Assembly (NCBI RefSeq): GCF_900107195.1
Contig: NZ_FNPB01000005.1
Span: 62,001-126,000 of the forward strand
Source: Halobellus clavatus
Lineage (GTDB): Archaea > Halobacteriota > Halobacteria > Halobacteriales > Haloferacaceae
Reading direction: 5' to 3'
Length of the DNA: 64,000 bases
Under the pieces are notes generated by a model that was not told the origin of the DNA, did not search any database, and saw nothing but the letters and a program-made list of their open reading frames with translations. A program made the position numbers and the translations under genes. Shown in pieces: positions 8,218 to 18,600 of the stretch (its first letter is position 1; every line of letters starts with the position of its first letter).

Positions 8218-9260
8218 GTACTGCCGGCGGTTCCAATCCGGAGTACGTGACAGCCCGCGTCAAGGCGCGCAAAAGCGCCCTGTACGGGGACGAGGAGTAC
8301 CGCAAACTGATTCGGATGGGGCCGGCCGAGATCGCCCGATTTATGGAGGAGTCCGATTACGAGGACGAGATCAACGCCCTCGGCTCTCGACACTCCGGCG
8401 TCGACCTCATCGAGTACGCGCTGAACCGGAACCTCGCCAAGCAGTTCGACGACCTGCTCCGGTGGGCCGACGGTCGGCTCTACGACCTGATCGCGCGTTA
8501 CCTGCGAAAGTTCGACGCCTGGAACGTCAAGACCGTCATCCGCGGCCTCTACTCCGGGGCCGATCGCGACGCGGTCTCCGACGACCTCATCCGCGCCGGT
8601 GAGTTCGACGACGAGTTCCTCGACCGACTGCTCGACGCACCGAGCATCGAGGAGGTCGTCGAGCGGCTCTCCGGGACGATCTTCGGCCCCGGTCTCGACG
8701 ACGCATACGCCGACTACGAGGACACCGACGTCCTCGTGCCGCTCGAGAACGCGATCGATCGAACGTACTACAGTCACCTACTCGAGGGGCTCGTCGTCGA
8801 CGAGGCGACCCAGCAGTACCGGGAACTGCTCGAAGCGGAGATCGACTTCCGAAACGCCCGGAACGCACTCCGACTCGCGCAGACCGGTGCCGACATCGAC
8901 CCCGCCGAGTACTTCATCAAGGGCGGGTCGCTGTTCTCGGCGAGTGAGCTCGCGACGCTGGCGAAGAACCGCGACGAGCTCGTCTCGAAGATCCGCGAGT
9001 CGAAATACGGTGACGACCTCTCGGACGCGCTCGACGAACTCGAGAGCGCAGAGAGTCTCATCAGGTTCGAGCGCGCACTCGACGTGGCGCTCCTGAAGTA
9101 CACGGACCAGCTCGGGCACGTGTTTCCGCTGTCGATCACTCCGATCGCCTCGTACATCCTGGCGAAGGAGCGCGAGGTCGACAACATCCGCGCCATCGCG
9201 CGCGGACGGGAGGCCGGCCTCCCGGAAGAGCAGATCGAACAGGAGCTGGTGATCCTATGA
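8214..9260 (+). CDS. atpC: A-type ATP synthase subunit C (d subunit, rotor cap)
   Basis: 348 residues from the ATG at 8214, which overlaps the atpE stop by 4 bp. An upstream in-frame extension exists but is antisense-like noise inside atpE. The sequence has the repeated helical motifs of the funnel-shaped subunit C (V-type d), for example SDYEDEINALG, DAWNVKTVIRGLY and HVFPLSITPIASYILAKERE, the last being its conserved C-terminal helix. It joins the central stalk to the K ring. Confidence 0.94.
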   Translation: MSTAGGSNPEYVTARVKARKSALYGDEEYRKLIRMGPAEIARFMEESDYEDEINALGSRHSGVDLIEYALNRNLAKQFDDLLRWADGRLYDLIARYLRKFDAWNVKTVIRGLYSGADRDAVSDDLIRAGEFDDEFLDRLLDAPSIEEVVERLSGTIFGPGLDDAYADYEDTDVLVPLENAIDRTYYSHLLEGLVVDEATQQYRELLEAEIDFRNARNALRLAQTGADIDPAEYFIKGGSLFSASELATLAKNRDELVSKIRESKYGDDLSDALDELESAESLIRFERALDVALLKYTDQLGHVFPLSITPIASYILAKEREVDNIRAIARGREAGLPEEQIEQELVIL

Positions 9261-9580
9261 GCCAGGAGATCGCCGTCGTCGGAAGTCCGGACTTCACCAC
9301 GGGGTTCCGCCTCGCTGGCGTCCGAAAGTTCGAGACCGTGGCCGACGACGAGAAGGACGAACAGCTCGACGAGGCCGTCTCGACGGTGCTCGAGGACGAC
9401 GACGTCGGCATCGTGGTGATGCACGACGACGACCTCGATCACCTCTCACGATCGGTCCGCAACGCCGTCGAGACCAGCATCGAACCGACGCTGGTCACGC
9501 TGGGCGGCGGTGCGGGCGCGGGTGGCCTCCGAGACCAGATCAAACGAGCCATCGGTATCGACCTGATGGAGGAAGACTAA
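9257..9580 (+). CDS. atpF: A-type ATP synthase subunit F (central stalk)
   Basis: 107 residues, starting with the typical IAVVGSPDFTTGFRLAGV and ending in a basic/acidic helix (RDQIKRAIGIDLMEED). Subunit F binds subunit D in the rotor and can regulate ATPase activity. It overlaps the atpC stop by 4 bp and is followed after 3 bp by atpA. Confidence 0.95.
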   Translation: MSQEIAVVGSPDFTTGFRLAGVRKFETVADDEKDEQLDEAVSTVLEDDDVGIVVMHDDDLDHLSRSVRNAVETSIEPTLVTLGGGAGAGGLRDQIKRAIGIDLMEED

Positions 9581-9583
9581 TTT

Positions 9584-11353
9584 ATGAGCCAGACAGAAGC
9601 AGCCGTCCGTGATGACGGCATCATCGCGAGCGTGAGTGGTCCCGTCGTGGTCGCCCGCGATCTCGATGCCCGGATGAACGACGTCGTCTACGTGGGCGAC
9701 GAGGGTCTGATGGGCGAAGTCATCGAGATCGAGGACGACACGACGACGATTCAAGTGTACGAAGAGACCTCCGGGATCAGCCCGGGCGAACCCGTCGAGA
9801 ACACGGGCGAACCCCTGACGGTCGACCTCGGTCCGGGCCTTCTCGACACCATCTACGACGGCGTCCAGCGTCCGCTGGACGTCCTCGAAGACAAGATGGG
9901 AAGTCCGTACCTCGACCGCGGCGTCGACGCGCCGGGGATCGAACTCGACGAGGAGTGGGAGTTCGAGCCCGAGGTCGCGGAAGGCGACGAAGTCGGTCGC
10001 GGCGACGTCGTCGGCACCGTCGAGGAGACGGTCACCATCGACCACAAGGTGATGGTGCCGCCGGACATTCTCGAGGAGGACGAGACCGCAGAAGTCGTCG
10101 CCATCGAGTCGGGATCGATGACCGTCGAGGAGACGGTAGTCGAACTCGACAACGGCGCCGAGGTCTCGATGCGACAGGAGTGGCCCGTTCGTGAGGCCCG
10201 ACCGACGGTCGAGAAGAAGACGCCCCGGACGCCGCTCGTCTCGGGGCAGCGCATCCTCGACGGTCTGTTCCCGATCGCGAAGGGCGGGACGGCCGCCATT
10301 CCGGGCCCGTTCGGCTCCGGGAAGACCGTCACCCAGCACCAGCTCGCGAAGTACGCCGACGCCGACATCATCATCTACGTCGGGTGCGGCGAGCGCGGGA
10401 ACGAGATGACCGAGGTCATCGACGACTTCCCCGAGCTCGAGGACCCCTCGACCGGGAACCCGCTGATGGCCCGGACGTCGCTCATCGCCAACACCTCGAA
10501 TATGCCCGTCGCGGCCCGAGAGTCCTGCGTCTACACCGGGATCACCATCGCGGAGTTCTACCGCGATATGGGCTACGACGTCGCGCTGATGGCCGACTCC
10601 ACCTCGCGGTGGGCGGAGGCGATGCGCGAGATCTCCTCCCGGCTCGAAGAGATGCCGGGCGAGGAGGGGTACCCCGCGTACCTGGCCGCGCGGCTCTCGC
10701 AGTTCTACGAGCGCGCCGGCTACTTCGAGAACATCAACGGGACCGAGGGATCGGTCTCGGCGATCGGGGCCGTCTCGCCGCCCGGCGGCGACTTCTCCGA
10801 GCCGGTCACCCAGAACACGCTGCGTATCGTGAAGACGTTCTGGGCGCTCGACGCCGACCTCGCCGAGCGTCGGCACTTCCCGTCGATCAACTGGAACGAG
10901 TCGTACTCGCTGTACAAGGATCAGCTGGATCCGTGGTTCCAGGACGCCGTCGCCGACGACTGGCCCGAGAAGCGCCAGTGGGCGGTCGACGTCCTCGACG
11001 AGGAGACAGAACTGCAGGAGATCGTTCAGCTCGTCGGCAAGGACGCGCTCCCCGAGGACCAGCAGCTGACCCTCGAGGTCGCGCGCTACCTCCGTGAGGC
11101 GTACCTCCAGCAGAACGCGTTCCACCCGGTCGACACCTACTGTCCGCCGGAGAAGACGTATCTGATGCTGACGACGATCAAGACGCTCAACGACGAGGCG
11201 TTCGACGCGCTCGAAGCCGGCGTCCCGGTCGACGAGATCATCGATATCGACGCCGCGCCGAAGATCAACCGGATCGGCGTCCAGGAAGACTACGAGGAGT
11301 ACGTCGACGACCTCAAATCGGAGATCACCGAAGAACTCCGGAGTCTCTACTAA
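9584..11353 (+). CDS. atpA: A-type ATP synthase catalytic subunit A
   Basis: 589 residues. The catalytic P-loop is GPFGSGKT (241-248), preceded by the A-type-specific non-homologous insert (~120-200). [17 protein letters not shown] and the SPPGGDF signature are present. The length is that of an uninterrupted A subunit, so there is no intein, although inteins occur in some archaeal A subunits. Together with B it forms the hexameric head. Confidence 0.97.
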   Translation: MSQTEAAVRDDGIIASVSGPVVVARDLDARMNDVVYVGDEGLMGEVIEIEDDTTTIQVYEETSGISPGEPVENTGEPLTVDLGPGLLDTIYDGVQRPLDVLEDKMGSPYLDRGVDAPGIELDEEWEFEPEVAEGDEVGRGDVVGTVEETVTIDHKVMVPPDILEEDETAEVVAIESGSMTVEETVVELDNGAEVSMRQEWPVREARPTVEKKTPRTPLVSGQRILDGLFPIAKGGTAAIPGPFGSGKTVTQHQLAKYADADIIIYVGCGERGNEMTEVIDDFPELEDPSTGNPLMARTSLIANTSNMPVAARESCVYTGITIAEFYRDMGYDVALMADSTSRWAEAMREISSRLEEMPGEEGYPAYLAARLSQFYERAGYFENINGTEGSVSAIGAVSPPGGDFSEPVTQNTLRIVKTFWALDADLAERRHFPSINWNESYSLYKDQLDPWFQDAVADDWPEKRQWAVDVLDEETELQEIVQLVGKDALPEDQQLTLEVARYLREAYLQQNAFHPVDTYCPPEKTYLMLTTIKTLNDEAFDALEAGVPVDEIIDIDAAPKINRIGVQEDYEEYVDDLKSEITEELRSLY

Positions 11354-11354
11354 T

Positions 11355-12776
11355 ATGAAAGAGTACCAAACCATCACCGAGATCAGCGGTCCGCTGGTGT
11401 ACGCCGAGGTCGACGAGGCCATCGGATACGACGAGATCGTCGAGATCGAGACGGCGCAGGGTGAGACCCTGCGCGGTCAGGTCCTCGAATCCTCGGACGG
11501 CGTCGTCGCCATCCAGGTGTTCGAGGGGACCAGCGGTATCGACCAGGAGGCATCGGTTCGCTTCCTCGGCGAGACGATGAAGATGCCCGTCACCGAGGAC
11601 CTGCTCGGACGCGTCCTTGACGGCTCGGGCCGGCCGATCGACGGCGGCCCCGACATCGTCCCCGAGGAGCGACAGGACATCGTCGGCGCGGCGATCAACC
11701 CCTACTCCCGGGAGTACCCCGAGGAGTTCATCGAGACGGGAGTCTCGGCCATCGACGGGATGAACACGCTTGTTCGCGGCCAGAAGCTCCCGATCTTCTC
11801 CAGTTCGGGTCAGCCCCACAGCGAACTGGCGATGCAGATCGCCCGCCAGGCCAGCGTGCCCGAAGAAGAGGAGGGCGACGGCGAGGCGTCGGAGTTCGCC
11901 GTCATCTTCGGCGCGATGGGGATCACCGCCGAGGAGGCAAACGAGTTCATGGAGGACTTCGAGCGCACCGGTGCCTTGGAGCGCTCGGTCGTCTTTATGA
12001 ACCTCGCAGACGACCCCGCAGTCGAGCGGACGGTCACCCCGCGGATGGTGCTGACGACCGCGGAGTACCTCGCCTTCGAGAAGGACTACCACGTCCTCGT
12101 CATCCTGACGGATATGACCAACTACTGCGAGGCGCTCCGTGAGATCGGGGCCGCCCGCGAGGAGGTCCCGGGCCGTCGTGGCTACCCCGGATATATGTAC
12201 ACCGACCTGGCGCAGCTCTACGAGCGCGCCGGCCGCATCGAGGGGCGCGACGGGTCTGTCACGCAGATCCCGATCCTCACGATGCCGGGCGACGACGACA
12301 CCCACCCGATTCCGGATCTGACCGGCTACATCACCGAGGGGCAGATCTACGTCGACCCCGACCTCAACAGCCAGGGCCTCCAGCCCCCCGTGAACGTCCT
12401 GCCTAGCCTCTCGCGGCTGATGGACGACGGGATCGGCGAGGGCCTCACCCGCGCGGACCACGGCGACGTCTCCGATCAGATGTACGCCGCCTACGCGGAG
12501 GGTGAAGACCTGCGCGACCTCGTGAACATCGTCGGTCGCGAGGCGCTCTCCGAGCGTGACAACAAGTATCTCGACTTTGCGGACCGCTTCGAGAAGGAGT
12601 TCATCGACCAGGGCTTCGATACCAACCGCGGCCTCGAGGAGACCCTCGAGATCGGCTGGGACCTGCTGTCGATGCTGCCGAAAGAGGAGCTCAACCGCGT
12701 CGACCAGGACTTCATCGAGGAGTACTACCGCGAGGACGCTGGCGGCGAGACCGAAACCGAAGCGACGGCCGACTGA
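11355..12776 (+). CDS. atpB: A-type ATP synthase non-catalytic subunit B
   Basis: 473 residues, starting one base after the atpA stop codon. The P-loop position is degenerate ([13 protein letters not shown]), which is normal for the regulatory B subunit. [14 protein letters not shown] and [20 protein letters not shown] identify the family. In many haloarchaea subunit D follows closely; here four light-energy genes come first and atpD begins 4.8 kb further on. Confidence 0.97.
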   Translation: MKEYQTITEISGPLVYAEVDEAIGYDEIVEIETAQGETLRGQVLESSDGVVAIQVFEGTSGIDQEASVRFLGETMKMPVTEDLLGRVLDGSGRPIDGGPDIVPEERQDIVGAAINPYSREYPEEFIETGVSAIDGMNTLVRGQKLPIFSSSGQPHSELAMQIARQASVPEEEEGDGEASEFAVIFGAMGITAEEANEFMEDFERTGALERSVVFMNLADDPAVERTVTPRMVLTTAEYLAFEKDYHVLVILTDMTNYCEALREIGAAREEVPGRRGYPGYMYTDLAQLYERAGRIEGRDGSVTQIPILTMPGDDDTHPIPDLTGYITEGQIYVDPDLNSQGLQPPVNVLPSLSRLMDDGIGEGLTRADHGDVSDQMYAAYAEGEDLRDLVNIVGREALSERDNKYLDFADRFEKEFIDQGFDTNRGLEETLEIGWDLLSMLPKEELNRVDQDFIEEYYREDAGGETETEATAD

Positions 12777-12908
12777 GCACCGGAACGGCGTTCGCAGATC
12801 GCACTCGCTTTGCTTTCTACCGGCCACCGTCCAACACCGTCGCGTCGGCGCTGTGGCTGATTCGGGGAGAGCCCCACCTGTTTTGTCGCTACGATCCCTC
12901 GGGTCGGT

Positions 12909-14663
12909 ATGGAACGGAGGGCTGACGTCGACGATGGGTCCGATCGCGCTCTCGGACAGGGCTTCGAGACTGAGCAGCGAGCGGCGACCTCCGCGAGCAC
13001 CGACGCCGTCGACGAAGCGTTGAAAACGCGGGCGATGGACGAGGCGCCGGTGGGCATCACTATCGCGGACGCCCGTTCTCCGGATATGCCGCTCGTGTAC
13101 GCCAACGCAGCCTTCGAGCGGATCACCGGCTATTCGCCGGAGTACGCCGTCGGGCGCAACTGTCGGTTCCTGCAGGGAGAAGAAACGAGTGAGGAACCGG
13201 TCGCGAAGATGCGCGCGGCCATCGAAGCCGGTCGCGCGACGACGGTCGAAATCCGCAACTACCGCCGCGACGGAGAACTGTTCTGGAACGAGGTCACGAT
13301 CGCACCGCTCCGCGACGACGACGGCGAGGTCGCGTACTACGTGGGATTCCAGCAGGACGTCACCCGCCGCAAGCGCGCCGAGCGGGCGGCCGACCGGCGT
13401 GCGGGACGGATCGAGCGGGAGCGAACGGCGCAGAACCGCCTCCTCGAACGGCTCGACGGCGTGGTCACCGACATCTCGGAGGCGGTAACACGGGCCGACT
13501 CACGTTCGGAACTCGAGCGGGCGGTCGCCGGAACGATCGACGAGACGTACGCCGGCGCGTGGATCGGGACCTACGACCCCAGCGACGAGTCGATCCGCGT
13601 CCGGAACGCCCTCGGGTCGACCGGCGGCGTCGACAGCGACAGTCGGATCCCGCTCGAGGGATCGCCGGCCGAGAGCGGCGGTTCGCTCTCCGACTCGCCC
13701 GTCGTGTCCGCGGCCACGGCCGACGCCGTCTCCGGCGCAGTCGCGGACCAGTACGTGCACATCGAACCCATCGACGGCTCGGGCGCGGACGCCGTATCAG
13801 CCGTGGCCGCCGTCTCCCTGCACTACGGCGACGCCACGTACGGGGCCATCGGTGTGTACGCTCGCGAGGATCCCTTCCACAGCTACGAACGGGCTGTCTT
13901 GACTGCCCTAGGCCGGACAGTCGCCATCGGAATCAACGCCCTCGAGAGTCAGCGAACCCTCCAAAACGAATCCGTCATCGAGGTCCGCCTCTCGATCGGC
14001 GAACATCCCCTCGTCAGCTTCGCCAGTGCCCTCTGCTGTCGGCTGTCGTACGCCGGCTCCGTCGGCGACCGCGACCGTTCCTCGATGCTGTTCGAGGTGG
14101 CGGCCACGGAGGACGACCTCGACACGGAAGCGGTTCAGGACGCGGCCTCGGCGGTCGGACCGATCCAGGTCCACAGCGTGCTCGCGGAATCCGCCGATCA
14201 TCCGGTGATCGAGCTCTCACTCACCGGCTCCCGGTTCAATGGCCTGCTCGCCGAGTACGGCGCGGAACTTCGAGAGTTGACCGTCGGGAGCGGCGAGGCC
14301 AAACTCACCGCCGAAGTCGGCCGGGAGTCGCTGGCACAATCGCTCGCTGACGCGGCGACTCACCGGTTCACAGACGCGGAACTGACCGGTTACCGCCGAC
14401 ACCAACAGCGCAACGAGACGTCCCGGGAGTTCGTGGCCGACCTCAAAGCCGAGTTGACGGGGCGACAGCAGGCCGCACTGACGCGGGCGTACACGGCGGG
14501 GTACTTCGAGTGGCCCCACGAGGCGACGGGCGAGGAGATTGCCGAATCGATGAACATCGGTCGATCCACCTTCCACCAGCACCTGCGGGCGGCCCAGCGC
14601 AAACTCGCCGGAGCCATCATCGATCGGGAGACGTTCCGGCCACAGGGCGAGACCGACCGATAG
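12909..14663 (+). CDS. bat: Bat-like bacterio-opsin activator with LOV-type PAS domain
   Basis: 584 residues. Order: PAS/LOV domain (~45-155), helical linker, GAF-like domain (~185-345), a middle region, and a C-terminal HTH_10 domain (~516-572: [20 protein letters not shown], then [18 protein letters not shown]). The PAS domain carries the full flavin-LOV signature: GRNCRFLQ with Cys85, RNYRRDG and FWNE (Asn117, Asn127), and [10 protein letters not shown] (Gln148/149). In LOV proteins the Cys forms a blue-light adduct with FMN. By family knowledge Bat activates bop and carotenoid genes under low oxygen and light; it stands directly upstream of bop here. Light sensing is inferred from the residues. 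Stop TAG ends at 14663. Confidence 0.88.
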   Translation: MERRADVDDGSDRALGQGFETEQRAATSASTDAVDEALKTRAMDEAPVGITIADARSPDMPLVYANAAFERITGYSPEYAVGRNCRFLQGEETSEEPVAKMRAAIEAGRATTVEIRNYRRDGELFWNEVTIAPLRDDDGEVAYYVGFQQDVTRRKRAERAADRRAGRIERERTAQNRLLERLDGVVTDISEAVTRADSRSELERAVAGTIDETYAGAWIGTYDPSDESIRVRNALGSTGGVDSDSRIPLEGSPAESGGSLSDSPVVSAATADAVSGAVADQYVHIEPIDGSGADAVSAVAAVSLHYGDATYGAIGVYAREDPFHSYERAVLTALGRTVAIGINALESQRTLQNESVIEVRLSIGEHPLVSFASALCCRLSYAGSVGDRDRSSMLFEVAATEDDLDTEAVQDAASAVGPIQVHSVLAESADHPVIELSLTGSRFNGLLAEYGAELRELTVGSGEAKLTAEVGRESLAQSLADAATHRFTDAELTGYRRHQQRNETSREFVADLKAELTGRQQAALTRAYTAGYFEWPHEATGEEIAESMNIGRSTFHQHLRAAQRKLAGAIIDRETFRPQGETDR

Positions 14664-14677
14664 CCCAACTGGTTGTG
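14663..14677 (+). promoter_or_regulatory. Candidate Bat-binding upstream activating site of bop
   Basis: GCCCAACTGGTTGTG lies directly after the bat stop codon, centred about 50 nt before the bop start. It resembles the published Halobacterium bop activating sequence as I recall it (ACC-N5/6-TAGTT-NGG type) at most defined positions and at the expected distance. The recall of the consensus should be checked before relying on this. Confidence 0.45.
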
Positions 14678-14686
14678 TATGCCGCT

Positions 14687-14712
14687 TACACCCTTTACCC
14701 TCCTATAATTAT
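14687..14712 (+). promoter_or_regulatory. Core promoter region of bop
   Basis: TTACACCCTTTACCC (14687-14701) is placed 20-33 nt before the ATG, where the Halobacterium bop gene has a TTACAC-containing TATA region. It is followed by an unusually AT-rich run (TATAATTATAT). Either part could serve as the TATA box; the spacing favours the first for a near-leaderless mRNA. Confidence 0.45.
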
Positions 14713-14719
14713 ATGTACT

Positions 14720-15463
14720 ATGCCACAACCTGGTAGCGAAGGAATCTGGCTATGGATCGGCACGCTCGGAATGTTCCTGGGGATGCTGTACTTCATCGCC
14801 AGGGGCTGGGGCGAAACGGACCGGCGGCGGCAGGAGTTCTACATCGTCACGATATTCATCACCGCCATCGCGTTTGTAAACTATCTCTCGATGGCGTTGG
14901 GCTTCGGGCTCACGACCGTCACGGTCGGTGGCGAAGAACTCCCAATCTACTGGGCGCGGTACACTGATTGGTTCTTCACCACGCCGCTCCTGCTCATCGA
15001 CCTCGGCCTCCTCGCCGGGGCGAACCGGAACGAACTCGCCTCGCTCGTCGGCCTCGATATGCTGATGATCGGGACGGGTGCGCTCGCGACGCTTTCGGGC
15101 GGCGCCGGTGTCCTCTCCGGTGGCGCGCGTCGGATCATCTGGTGGGGCGTCTCGACGGGCTTCCTGCTCGTCCTGCTCTACATGCTGTACGGCTCCCTCG
15201 GTGACAAAGCGAGCCGGCTCTCCGGCGACGCCGCGTCGACGTTCAGCACCCTCCGGACGCTGATCGTCGTCGTCTGGCTGGTCTACCCGGTGTGGTGGAT
15301 CGTCGGGACCGAGGGCCTCGGTATCATCTCGCTGAACATCGAGACGGCTGGATTCATGGTCTTAGACCTGGTCGCCAAGGTCGGCTTCGGGATCATCCTG
15401 CTGTCGAGCCGCGAGGTGCTCGACGCCGCAGGCAGCGCTTCCGGCGCTGAAGCGGCCGACTGA
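14720..15463 (+). CDS. bop: Bacteriorhodopsin-type light-driven proton pump
   Basis: 247 residues, seven membrane helices. All proton-pump residues are present (bacteriorhodopsin numbering in brackets): Arg80 (82), Asp83 (85, acceptor), Thr87 (89), Asp94 (96, donor), Glu198 and Glu208 (194/204, release group), Asp216 (212) and the retinal Lys220 (216). [16 protein letters not shown] and [20 protein letters not shown] are diagnostic; Asp rather than Thr at position 83 excludes a chloride pump. Leu at the position 93 equivalent fits green absorption. Start at 14720 ([10 protein letters not shown]) gives the usual N-terminus. Close to cruxrhodopsin/archaerhodopsin types; the pumped protons would drive the ATP synthase encoded around it. 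Confidence 0.96.
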   Translation: MPQPGSEGIWLWIGTLGMFLGMLYFIARGWGETDRRRQEFYIVTIFITAIAFVNYLSMALGFGLTTVTVGGEELPIYWARYTDWFFTTPLLLIDLGLLAGANRNELASLVGLDMLMIGTGALATLSGGAGVLSGGARRIIWWGVSTGFLLVLLYMLYGSLGDKASRLSGDAASTFSTLRTLIVVVWLVYPVWWIVGTEGLGIISLNIETAGFMVLDLVAKVGFGIILLSSREVLDAAGSASGAEAAD

Positions 15464-15620
15464 TCGGTCCAGCCGCCGTCCTTCCGTAATCGCATCGCGA
15501 GACTGATTGTTGCGACTGGGCGCCGACGGACCGCCGCGTTCGAGGCGTCGCGTCCGGCGGCGTCCGTAACCGTTTCCCGTCGGCTACGCCAACCCTGACT
15601 CCAACCCGACGGACTGAATA

Positions 15621-16448
15621 ATGACGACGACACTCACGTACCTCCAGTTCCACTTGGCGTTCCTGCTGCCGGCGGTGATGCTCCTTGCAGCCACGGGAGT
15701 CGTGAGCCGCGGGCGGATCCGGGAGTCAGGAACGAGCTGGAGCAGCGTCGGCCTCCGTCGGTACTGGGTCGGCGTGGCGATCATCACCGTCGTCGCGATC
15801 GCGTACACGACGCCGTGGGACAACCTCCTCATCGCCCGTGGCGTCTGGTGGTACGGCGACGGCACCACGATCGCGACCGTGGGGCACGCGCCGATCGAAG
15901 AGTACCTCTTCATCCTCGTCCAGCCGTGGCTGACCGCGCTGTGGCTCTCACACCTCTCGGTTCCCACCGAGTGGCCGGCGGCCGACCGTCCTGTCGGGAG
16001 CCGAGCGCTCGCGCTGTTGCTCGCCGCGGGCATCGGAGTCGCGGGCTGGCGGCTGCTGTCGCTGGACGCGACGTTTTACCTCGGCGCGACGCTCGCGTGG
16101 GCCGCCCCGGTCATCGCGCTCCAGTGGGCCGTCGGTGCACCGCAACTGTGGGCCCGTCGCCGACTCGTCACTGTCGGGACGCTCGTTCCCACCCTGTATC
16201 TCTGCACCGTCGACCGAGTCGCCATCGAACTCGGGATCTGGGTCCTCTCAGAGCAGTACACCACGGGGCTGTACCTCCTCGGACTGCCGGTTGAGGAGGC
16301 GACGTTCTTCCTCGTGACGAACCTGTTCGTGGTGCAGGGGCTCGTCCTGTACCGACCGGTGGTGAACGAGCTGTTGTCCGCGGAATCGACGCCGGGGGCA
16401 GCCTGGCGGAGACGACTGCGGACGCTCGGCATCGACATCGACCGGTGA
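15621..16448 (+). CDS. crtY: Lycopene beta-cyclase (CrtYc-CrtYd fusion type)
   Basis: 275 residues with about seven membrane segments. It has two tandem halves, each with the cyclase signature: PWDN (65-68) and APIEEYLF (~90-97) in the first, LPVEEATFFLVTN in the second. By family knowledge this membrane cyclase converts lycopene to beta-carotene, the precursor of retinal. It lies 157 bp after bop and overlaps brp by 4 bp (GTGA), so the two retinal-pathway genes are translationally coupled. Confidence 0.92.
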   Translation: MTTTLTYLQFHLAFLLPAVMLLAATGVVSRGRIRESGTSWSSVGLRRYWVGVAIITVVAIAYTTPWDNLLIARGVWWYGDGTTIATVGHAPIEEYLFILVQPWLTALWLSHLSVPTEWPAADRPVGSRALALLLAAGIGVAGWRLLSLDATFYLGATLAWAAPVIALQWAVGAPQLWARRRLVTVGTLVPTLYLCTVDRVAIELGIWVLSEQYTTGLYLLGLPVEEATFFLVTNLFVVQGLVLYRPVVNELLSAESTPGAAWRRRLRTLGIDIDR

Positions 16449-17569
16449 CGATGGCCGGACCGACACCCACAGAGGCACCCGAACGGACGCGTGTGGGTCC
16501 GGCTGAGCGTTCCACCGACGGCCACACGCCGGACTCGGTCGCCCGCGCTCCGATGCTCGCGATCGGCGGCTGGCCGGCGTGGCTCGCAATCGGCGGCGTG
16601 ACCCTTCTCGCTGTGCTCGGCGCGCTCGTCGCCCCGTCGCTGTCGGTCCCGCGGTGGGCGCGGTACGCCCCGCTGGCAGTGAGTCTCGTCGTGTTCGGGC
16701 TGCCTCACGGTGCCGTCGATCACCTGGCACCCGCCCGTGTGGTCGGCGACCGGCCGACGGGCCGGTGGCTCGCCGCCGTCGGCCTGCTCTATCTGGTCCT
16801 CGGCGTCGCCTACGCCGCGCTCTGGTACGTCGCACCGGCGGTGTCCGCCGCCTTCTTCATCGCCCTGACGTGGTTTCACTGGGGGCAGGGCGACGTCTAC
16901 GCGCTCGACGCGCTCGGTGCGACCCATCTCGCGGAGCGGGTGACCCGCCTCGGGACGCTCGTCGTCCGCGGTGGCCTGCCGATGCTCGTCCCGCTGCTGC
17001 GGTTTCCGGACCGCTACCGCGACGTCGTCGACGCGTGGGTCGCCCTGTTCGGCGGCGGGCTGGACGCCTCGTGGTTCTTCGCCCCCGAGACGCGGGCCGT
17101 CGTCGGAGGCGCGTTCGCGATAGTCACGCTCGCGACGCTCACGCTCGGTCGACGCCACGGCGGTAGTCCCGCGTGGCGTCGGGACGCTGCGGAGACGCTC
17201 CTGCTGTGGGCGTACTTCCTGCTCGTCCCGCCGATCGTCGCCGTGGGGATCTACTTCTGCGTGTGGCACTCGCTCCGGCACATCGCGCGACTCGTCGCTA
17301 TCGATCCCGCGGCCCGGACGGCCTTCGCCGAGCGCGGGGCCGTGGCCGGGCTCCGCCGGACGGGCCGGGATGCACTGCCGCTGACCGCGCTTTCGATCGC
17401 GCTGCTCGTCGGCGTCGCGGTCGGCGTCGGCGTCCAGACTGACGTGCGAACCCTCGCCGCGCTGTATCTCGTGTTCATCGCCGTCCTCACGCTGCCACAC
17501 GTCGCAATCGTGACGTGGATGGACCGGGCCGAACGCGCGGGTCTGGCCCGGCTCGCCGCCGAACAGTAA
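16445..17569 (+). CDS. brp: Brp/Blh-type beta-carotene 15,15'-dioxygenase
   Basis: 374 residues from the GTG at 16445 (or 372 from an ATG at 16451), with about eight to ten membrane segments. The iron-binding histidines are visible in [11 protein letters not shown] (His88, His93), [11 protein letters not shown] (His145), [14 protein letters not shown] and [13 protein letters not shown]. The family cleaves beta-carotene into two retinal molecules. With the adjacent cyclase and opsin genes it completes a lycopene-to-rhodopsin pathway in one block. The first ~40 residues are polar and not conserved-looking. Confidence 0.92.
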   Translation: MTMAGPTPTEAPERTRVGPAERSTDGHTPDSVARAPMLAIGGWPAWLAIGGVTLLAVLGALVAPSLSVPRWARYAPLAVSLVVFGLPHGAVDHLAPARVVGDRPTGRWLAAVGLLYLVLGVAYAALWYVAPAVSAAFFIALTWFHWGQGDVYALDALGATHLAERVTRLGTLVVRGGLPMLVPLLRFPDRYRDVVDAWVALFGGGLDASWFFAPETRAVVGGAFAIVTLATLTLGRRHGGSPAWRRDAAETLLLWAYFLLVPPIVAVGIYFCVWHSLRHIARLVAIDPAARTAFAERGAVAGLRRTGRDALPLTALSIALLVGVAVGVGVQTDVRTLAALYLVFIAVLTLPHVAIVTWMDRAERAGLARLAAEQ

Positions 17570-17579
17570 AAGGTTAACA
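17570..17579 (+). promoter_or_regulatory. Candidate atpD promoter
   Basis: AAGGTTAACA overlaps the end of brp and is centred about 29 nt before the atpD ATG. It would let atpD be transcribed apart from the upstream light-energy block. Evidence is spacing and local AT content only. Confidence 0.4.
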
Positions 17580-17603
17580 GGCTCGGCTTACAACGAGGAT
17601 TCA

Positions 17604-18332
17604 ATGGCCGAAGACGTCAAACCCACTCGAAAGAACCTGATGGCGATCGAGGATCGGATCCAGCTCTCCGAACGGGGTCACGACACGCTCGAACAGAAGC
17701 GTGACGGCCTCATTATGGAGTTTATGGACATTCTCGATCAGGCCCAGGACGTCCGTTCCGAACTGAACGGGAACTACGAGACGGCGCAGACAAAACTCAA
17801 TATGGCGCGGGCGATGGAGGGCGACGTCGCTGTCCGTGGCGCGGCCGCTGCGCTCAAAGAACACCCGGAGATCACGACCCAATCGAAGAACATTATGGGC
17901 GTCGTCGTCCCACAGATCGAGTCCTCGAAGGTCCGGAAGTCGCTCGACGAACGCGGGTACGGCCTGCTGGGCTCTTCGGCGCGTATCGACGAGGCGGCCG
18001 ACGCGTACGAGGAACTGCTGGAGACCATCATCCTCGCGGCCGAGGTCGAGACCGCGATGAAGAAGATGCTCAAAGAGATCGAGACCACGAAGCGCCGCGT
18101 CAACGCGCTCGAGTTCAAACTCCTGCCCGAACTCTACGAGAACCAGGAGTACATCGAACAGAAACTCGAAGAGCAGGAGCGCGAGGAGATCTTCCGGCTC
18201 AAGAAGATCAAGAACAAGAAGGAAGAAGAGGAAGCCGAAGAGGAAAAAGAGGCCGAGGAGGAAGCGGAGGCCGAAGAGGCGGAGGCCGACGCAGAATCGG
18301 AAACGGAAGAGACGGTTTCTGCAGACGACTGA
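17604..18332 (+). CDS. atpD: A-type ATP synthase subunit D (central stalk)
   Basis: 242 residues. The conserved core (~1-205) is two long helices: [20 protein letters not shown] at the start and [20 protein letters not shown] near the end, both typical of subunit D. After ~205 comes a strongly acidic Glu/Ala tail of about 35-40 residues, longer than in non-halophiles. The protein is essential for the rotor, yet its gene is separated from atpB by bat, bop, crtY and brp. Confidence 0.95.
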   Translation: MAEDVKPTRKNLMAIEDRIQLSERGHDTLEQKRDGLIMEFMDILDQAQDVRSELNGNYETAQTKLNMARAMEGDVAVRGAAAALKEHPEITTQSKNIMGVVVPQIESSKVRKSLDERGYGLLGSSARIDEAADAYEELLETIILAAEVETAMKKMLKEIETTKRRVNALEFKLLPELYENQEYIEQKLEEQEREEIFRLKKIKNKKEEEEAEEEKEAEEEAEAEEAEADAESETEETVSADD

Positions 18333-18470
18333 GATCGCTCCCGGCGACTGGTATCGCGTCTTCGGCCCGGTCACTCGTTTTCTGTCGTTTCGATGCCCAC
18401 GAGGGGACTCGCCAGCCACGGTCCCACGATCCTGCGGGGACCGCTCCCACGCCGTCGGCAGATGATAAGT

Positions 18471-18479
18471 CTTAATTAG
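18471..18479 (+). promoter_or_regulatory. TATA box of the tRNA-Asp pair
   Basis: CTTAATTAG is centred about 33 nt before the first tRNA-Asp, in a GC-rich setting. The second tRNA starts only 20 bp after the first, so one transcript for both is likely. Confidence 0.5.
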
Positions 18480-18507
18480 ACTACCGGGCTACGAATGAGT
18501 GGAGCAA

Positions 18508-18580
18508 GCCCGGGTGGTGTAGTGGCCCATCATACGACCCTGTCACGGTCGTGACGCGGGTTCAAATCCCGCCTCGGGCG
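18508..18580 (+). tRNA. tRNA-Asp (GTC), copy 1
   Basis: 73 nt. The acceptor stem GCCCGGG pairs with CTCGGGC (one G-U). The anticodon loop is CTGTCAC with anticodon GTC. The T-arm is GCGGG-TTCAAAT-CCCGC and the discriminator base is G. No CCA is encoded and no intron is present. Confidence 0.95.
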
Positions 18581-18600
18581 TTTGCTTTGCTCCGATGTGT

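Noticed and set aside
9584-11353. Intein in atpA
   Set aside because: Known in some archaeal A subunits, but the protein is 589 residues with an unbroken P-loop region, so none is present.
9446-11422. A 658-codon open frame on the minus strand
   Set aside because: Antisense to atpA and the start of atpB; composition is a mirror of the real genes.
14720-15463. Halorhodopsin or sensory rhodopsin instead of a proton pump
   Set aside because: Asp at both the acceptor and donor positions and the paired Glu release residues exclude a chloride pump and argue against a sensory type; no transducer gene adjoins.
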